Source: Sulfuricurvum sp.
GTDB lineage: Bacteria > Campylobacterota > Campylobacteria > Campylobacterales > Sulfurimonadaceae
DNA: 64,000 nt
Assembly (NCBI GenBank): GCA_028718525.1
Contig: JAQULP010000002.1
Span: forward strand, 62,001 to 126,000
Direction: 5' to 3'
Under the pieces are notes generated by a model that had not been told where the DNA came from, did no database searches, and worked only from the letters and a program-made list of their open reading frames with translations. Positions 60,593-64,000 of this stretch are shown piece by piece; within the stretch, counting starts at the first letter, position 1; each line of letters begins with the position of its first letter. The position numbers were made by a program, and so were the translations under genes.

Positions 60593-61825
60593 ATGGAACT
60601 ATTTTTAGAAAAAGCAAAAAATGCGAGTCGAATTTTAGCGACTATGGGGGGATCGGAACGTAACCGGATATTAGGCGAAATGGCCGAAGCGCTTCGTGCC
60701 AATACAATGACGATCATCGAAGCGAATGCGATCGATATGCGATCCGCAGATGAGAGCAACCTGGCATCATCCATGAAAGAACGGCTGATGCTCGATGAGA
60801 AACGGATCGAATCGATGGCCGTAGCGATTGAGGAGATTGCCGCGTTAAAAGATCCTATCGGCCGGGTCATAGAGGGGTGGGTCACCGAAGCGGGACTCAA
60901 AATTGAAAAAGTGAGCATCCCCATCGGAGTGATCGGAATCATATACGAGTCCCGTCCAAACGTCACCTCCGATACGGCGGCACTTTGTTTTAAAAGTTCC
61001 AACGGATGTGTCCTCAAAGGGGGAAAAGAGGCGGAAGCATCGAACAACGCCATAGCCCATATTTTGCAAGGGGTCTTGATCCGTAACGGTCTCCCTAAAG
61101 AACTGATTGCCTTGTTGCCGGATTCATCGCGCGAGGGGGTGGCTAAGCTGATAAAGATGGACCGTTACGTCGATTTGATCGTTCCCCGCGGCGGTGAAGC
61201 ACTGATCCGATTCGTAAGCCAAAATGCGAGCGTACCGGTCGTTAAACACGATAAAGGGCTCTGTCATACCTATATCGATAAAGATGCGAATATCGAAAAT
61301 GCGATTGCCATCGCCCTAAATGCCAAAGTACAACGCCCGGGAGTGTGCAACTCAATGGAAACGCTGTTGGTTGATGAATCCATTGCTGCGGGTGTCCTTC
61401 CTCTGTTGAAAGAGGCTTTTGATCGTGAAGAAACACGGCTCAAAGGGTGTGATTTGACGCGTGAATTCATTACGGTCGAACATGCGAGCGAAGAGGATTT
61501 CGACACGGAATATTTAGCCAATATCCTCAATATCCGGGTCGTTGACGGAGTGAAAGGGGCAATCACTCATATCGTCCGCTACGGTTCAGGCCACTCGGAA
61601 GCGATTATTACCGAAAATATCACTACGGCGGAACATTTTATGGATGCGATCGATGCCGCTGCGGTGTACGTCAATGCCTCCACCCGTTTTACCGACGGAG
61701 GTGCATTCGGTTTCGGAGCGGAAGTGGGAATCAGTACCAATAAACTGCATGCACGCGGGCCGATGGGAGTCGAGGGGTTGACGACCTACAAATACAAAGT
61801 ATACGGTAAAGGGCAAATTCGTTGA
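60593..61825 (+). CDS. proA: glutamate-5-semialdehyde dehydrogenase
   Basis: 'PIGVIGIIYESRPNVTSDTAALCFKSSNG', 'GRIVRYGSGHSEAI'-type motif present as 'IVRYGSGHSEAIIT'. Confidence 0.96.
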   Translation: MELFLEKAKNASRILATMGGSERNRILGEMAEALRANTMTIIEANAIDMRSADESNLASSMKERLMLDEKRIESMAVAIEEIAALKDPIGRVIEGWVTEAGLKIEKVSIPIGVIGIIYESRPNVTSDTAALCFKSSNGCVLKGGKEAEASNNAIAHILQGVLIRNGLPKELIALLPDSSREGVAKLIKMDRYVDLIVPRGGEALIRFVSQNASVPVVKHDKGLCHTYIDKDANIENAIAIALNAKVQRPGVCNSMETLLVDESIAAGVLPLLKEAFDREETRLKGCDLTREFITVEHASEEDFDTEYLANILNIRVVDGVKGAITHIVRYGSGHSEAIITENITTAEHFMDAIDAAAVYVNASTRFTDGGAFGFGAEVGISTNKLHARGPMGVEGLTTYKYKVYGKGQIR

Positions 61826-62394
61826 ATACCGTTTTAGAGATTAATTCTCTTACGTTTGGATACACAAAAGAGAAAATTCTGTTTCACGATTTTTCTCTCT
61901 CGCTCCAAGAAGGGGAAATCAAAGCGATCGTCGGCCCCAGCGGTGTCGGTAAATCTACCCTGTTCGAACTTATACTGGGATATCGCCGCCCTTTTTCGGG
62001 AACCCTCCGTGCAGAACGCTTTTCTCAGGTCTTTCAAGACCCCTACAGCTCGTTTCACCCTACCTATACGGTACGTGAACAGATCCAAGAGGTGACGTCG
62101 ATGGAGGGGTATGAGGCTTTGATAGGGCAGATGGGGTTGGAAGAGACTTTTTTGGATTCCCTCCCCCATAAGCTCTCGGGCGGTCAGCTTCAGCGATGCT
62201 CTATATTGCGGGCCCTGTTGATGAAACCGAAATTGCTCCTTTTGGATGAGCCGACGTCGGCGCTGGATAATTTAAACCAGCTCGATATTATGAAACTGAT
62301 TGTCAATAACCTTGAGGGGATGGGCGTATTGCTCATTACCCATGACGGAGATCTGGCACGGTGGTGTTCCGATGAGATTATTGTCTTAGGCTAG
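61822..62394 (+). CDS. short ABC transporter ATP-binding protein (DppF/NikE-like)
   Basis: Walker A 'GPSGVGKSTL', 'VFQDPYSSFHPTYTVREQI', 'LSGGQLQRCSILRAL', 'LLLLDEPTSALD'; TTG/TGA overlap with proA. Confidence 0.88.
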   Translation: MNTVLEINSLTFGYTKEKILFHDFSLSLQEGEIKAIVGPSGVGKSTLFELILGYRRPFSGTLRAERFSQVFQDPYSSFHPTYTVREQIQEVTSMEGYEALIGQMGLEETFLDSLPHKLSGGQLQRCSILRALLMKPKLLLLDEPTSALDNLNQLDIMKLIVNNLEGMGVLLITHDGDLARWCSDEIIVLG

Positions 62395-62778
62395 GGTGCT
62401 TCGAAGAAAATAGTATCCTGCTGCGGCCATAGCCACGGAACCGAAAAGGTTGAGGGCCATATTGGCTACAGCCAGAAGAATATTCCCCCCTCCCAACAGG
62501 AAAACCGTCTCCATGGCAAAGGTGGAATAGGTGGTCAGTGCCCCTAAAAATCCGGTGGTCAAAAACGATTTGAGATGGACGCTTAGAAGGGTTGTATAGC
62601 TAAAATAGGCGAATAAAAGACCGATAATGAAACTGCCGATCAGATTGACCCCAAGTGTCCCGAAAGGGAGCGAATGGGGAAGATGGTGGTTGATCTGACC
62701 GTTCAGATAGGCGCGTGTTATGGCCCCTAAAAACCCTCCGCTACCGATAGCGAGGATGGTTTGCCAGCTCATCATCAT
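62386..62778 (-). CDS. crcB: fluoride efflux transporter
   Basis: 'GSGGFLGAITRAYL', 'LPFGTLGVNLIGSFIIGLL', 'TTGFLGALTTYSTFAMETV'. Confidence 0.95.
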   Translation of the reverse strand: MMMSWQTILAIGSGGFLGAITRAYLNGQINHHLPHSLPFGTLGVNLIGSFIIGLLFAYFSYTTLLSVHLKSFLTTGFLGALTTYSTFAMETVFLLGGGNILLAVANMALNLFGSVAMAAAGYYFLRSTLA

Positions 62779-63436
62779 AAACCTTTTGCATCAGAGTGTG
62801 GGTATCGTTGAGCCATTGCGGATTCTCTTTATCGGCTATGAAGGAATCGAGATACACGGCGGTAATCGTTCCCGGACGGAAGTCACGGCGTTTATTGCTG
62901 AAATGCCATGCGGTTGCGATTAAAACGACCGGCTGGACTTTCAGGGAGTATTTATCGGCAACCATTTTGGCACCGGCTTTAAACGGCTTCATCTTGCCCG
63001 TTTCGGTTCGGGTCCCTTCGGGGAAGATGGTAATGACCCGTCCGTGGTCCAGTCGGTCTTTACACTCTTTTATCAGTTTGACCAGAGCTGTTTTACTCTC
63101 TCTTTCCAAGGCGATATCTTTAGGGAGGCGAACAACAAGACCGAAAAACGGGACGTCAAAAAGTTCTTTTTTGGCAACCCATGCCAAATCTCTTGTGGTA
63201 ATGGTCTCCATAATGCCGATATCAATGTCACTTTGATGATTCAGCAAAAACATTTGGGCTTCCGGATCGGGTTGCCCTTTGACACGGACGGGAGTCAAAA
63301 CAAGGAGTCGGATAAACCACGCCGAAAATTTGACGGCATAAGGTTTTGGAAGAAGATAGAAGGTGGCGATCATAAGCGTCATCCCCGTAAAGATGACGAT
63401 TACGGCATAAAGCCATTTAATTCGAGCAAAGATCAC
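62741..63436 (-). CDS. plsC: 1-acyl-sn-glycerol-3-phosphate acyltransferase
   Basis: 'LLNHQSDIDIG' (NHQSxxD) and 'FPEGTRTETGKMKPFKAGA'. Confidence 0.93.
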   Translation of the reverse strand: MIFARIKWLYAVIVIFTGMTLMIATFYLLPKPYAVKFSAWFIRLLVLTPVRVKGQPDPEAQMFLLNHQSDIDIGIMETITTRDLAWVAKKELFDVPFFGLVVRLPKDIALERESKTALVKLIKECKDRLDHGRVITIFPEGTRTETGKMKPFKAGAKMVADKYSLKVQPVVLIATAWHFSNKRRDFRPGTITAVYLDSFIADKENPQWLNDTHTLMQKVYDDELANHPRYR

Positions 63437-64000
63437 GTTTGTTTACCCATCCGACTTTATTATCCGATAGATGTACTTTGATAAAATCACCTACCTCTTT
63501 TTCGGCTTCCAGATGCTCTTCTTTGAGGGTCATTTCAAAAATCGTTCCGTTTTTAATTGGCAACAAATAGATCGGAGCATCTTTTTTTACACAAATATTT
63601 TCATTCGGAAGCAAGGCAAAGACGATGTAAAACATCGGTAATGCCGAAGTGTAAAGATACCATTTCTCCCGTCTCCAATAAAACATCGCCGCAAGGATCA
63701 GCACCATAACACTGGCCGCCGCTACTTTCAACCCCGTATGCCCCTCATCGGTAGGAGAGAGATCGCTTTGCGTTGACACAGTGTCATCATCCACAACGAT
63801 AGGGATGACGAGAGATTCAAATCGTTGTTTTTTAAGATTAAAAATGGAAAAGTTGAGATTTTGTTCCGTATTGGGGATAATCGCATAATAGGTCATTTGT
63901 GATTCGCCGACATTAGAGAACTTGGACTCAAACCCCTGTTTAATCGCGTTTGGTATTGAGAAGTCGCTGATATTACAGCGTAACGCTTTTACGGTGAAAA
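63417..64000 (-). CDS. BatD-like/SH3-containing membrane protein, C-terminal part (partial; runs off the right edge)
   Basis: Frame remains open upstream of the listed ATG (FTVKALRCNISDFSIPNAIKQGFESKFSNVGESQM...), then two TM segments and C-terminal SH3-like 'VGDFIKVHLSDNKVGWVNKRDLC'. Confidence 0.5.
   Translation of the reverse strand, partial: FTVKALRCNISDFSIPNAIKQGFESKFSNVGESQMTYYAIIPNTEQNLNFSIFNLKKQRFESLVIPIVVDDDTVSTQSDLSPTDEGHTGLKVAAASVMVLILAAMFYWRREKWYLYTSALPMFYIVFALLPNENICVKKDAPIYLLPIKNGTIFEMTLKEEHLEAEKEVGDFIKVHLSDNKVGWVNKRDLCSN

Overview
This 64 kb window looks like chromosomal DNA from a Campylobacterota bacterium (Sulfuricurvum/Sulfurimonas-like; the taxon is inferred from gene content and style, not searched). 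It is mostly core and signalling genes. I saw no rRNA, CRISPR array, transposase, integrase or prophage. Core genes: pnp, atpE, murD/mraY, gpmI, fabG-acpP-fabF-accA, trpF, rpe, rpmB, argJ, prs, lepA, grpE-dnaK, proA, crcB and plsC, plus tRNA-Leu(GAG) and tRNA-Phe(GAA). Accessory content is dominated by two-component and c-di-GMP signalling: a PhnD-like SBP / hybrid kinase / diguanylate cyclase operon; a TonB receptor plus YfiR-like protein facing a GGDEF-EAL gene; a CBS-PAS-GGDEF-EAL protein; and a membrane-anchored REC with a degenerate Hpt next to EAL-HDOD. The best candidates for something under-described are (i) the tightly overlapping LRV-repeat / MoxR ATPase / VWA / PIF1-like helicase operon (20966-25509), whose VWA protein seems to have lost its HExxH motif; (ii) the TM-REC-degenerate-Hpt / EAL-HDOD / SPOR-like cluster (57108-60563); (iii) two HAIR-like inverted repeats upstream of grpE, which has no adjacent hrcA; and (iv) a dispersed intergenic repeat family seen three times, once between grpE and dnaK. 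Product calls come from reading motifs by eye; no database search was run.
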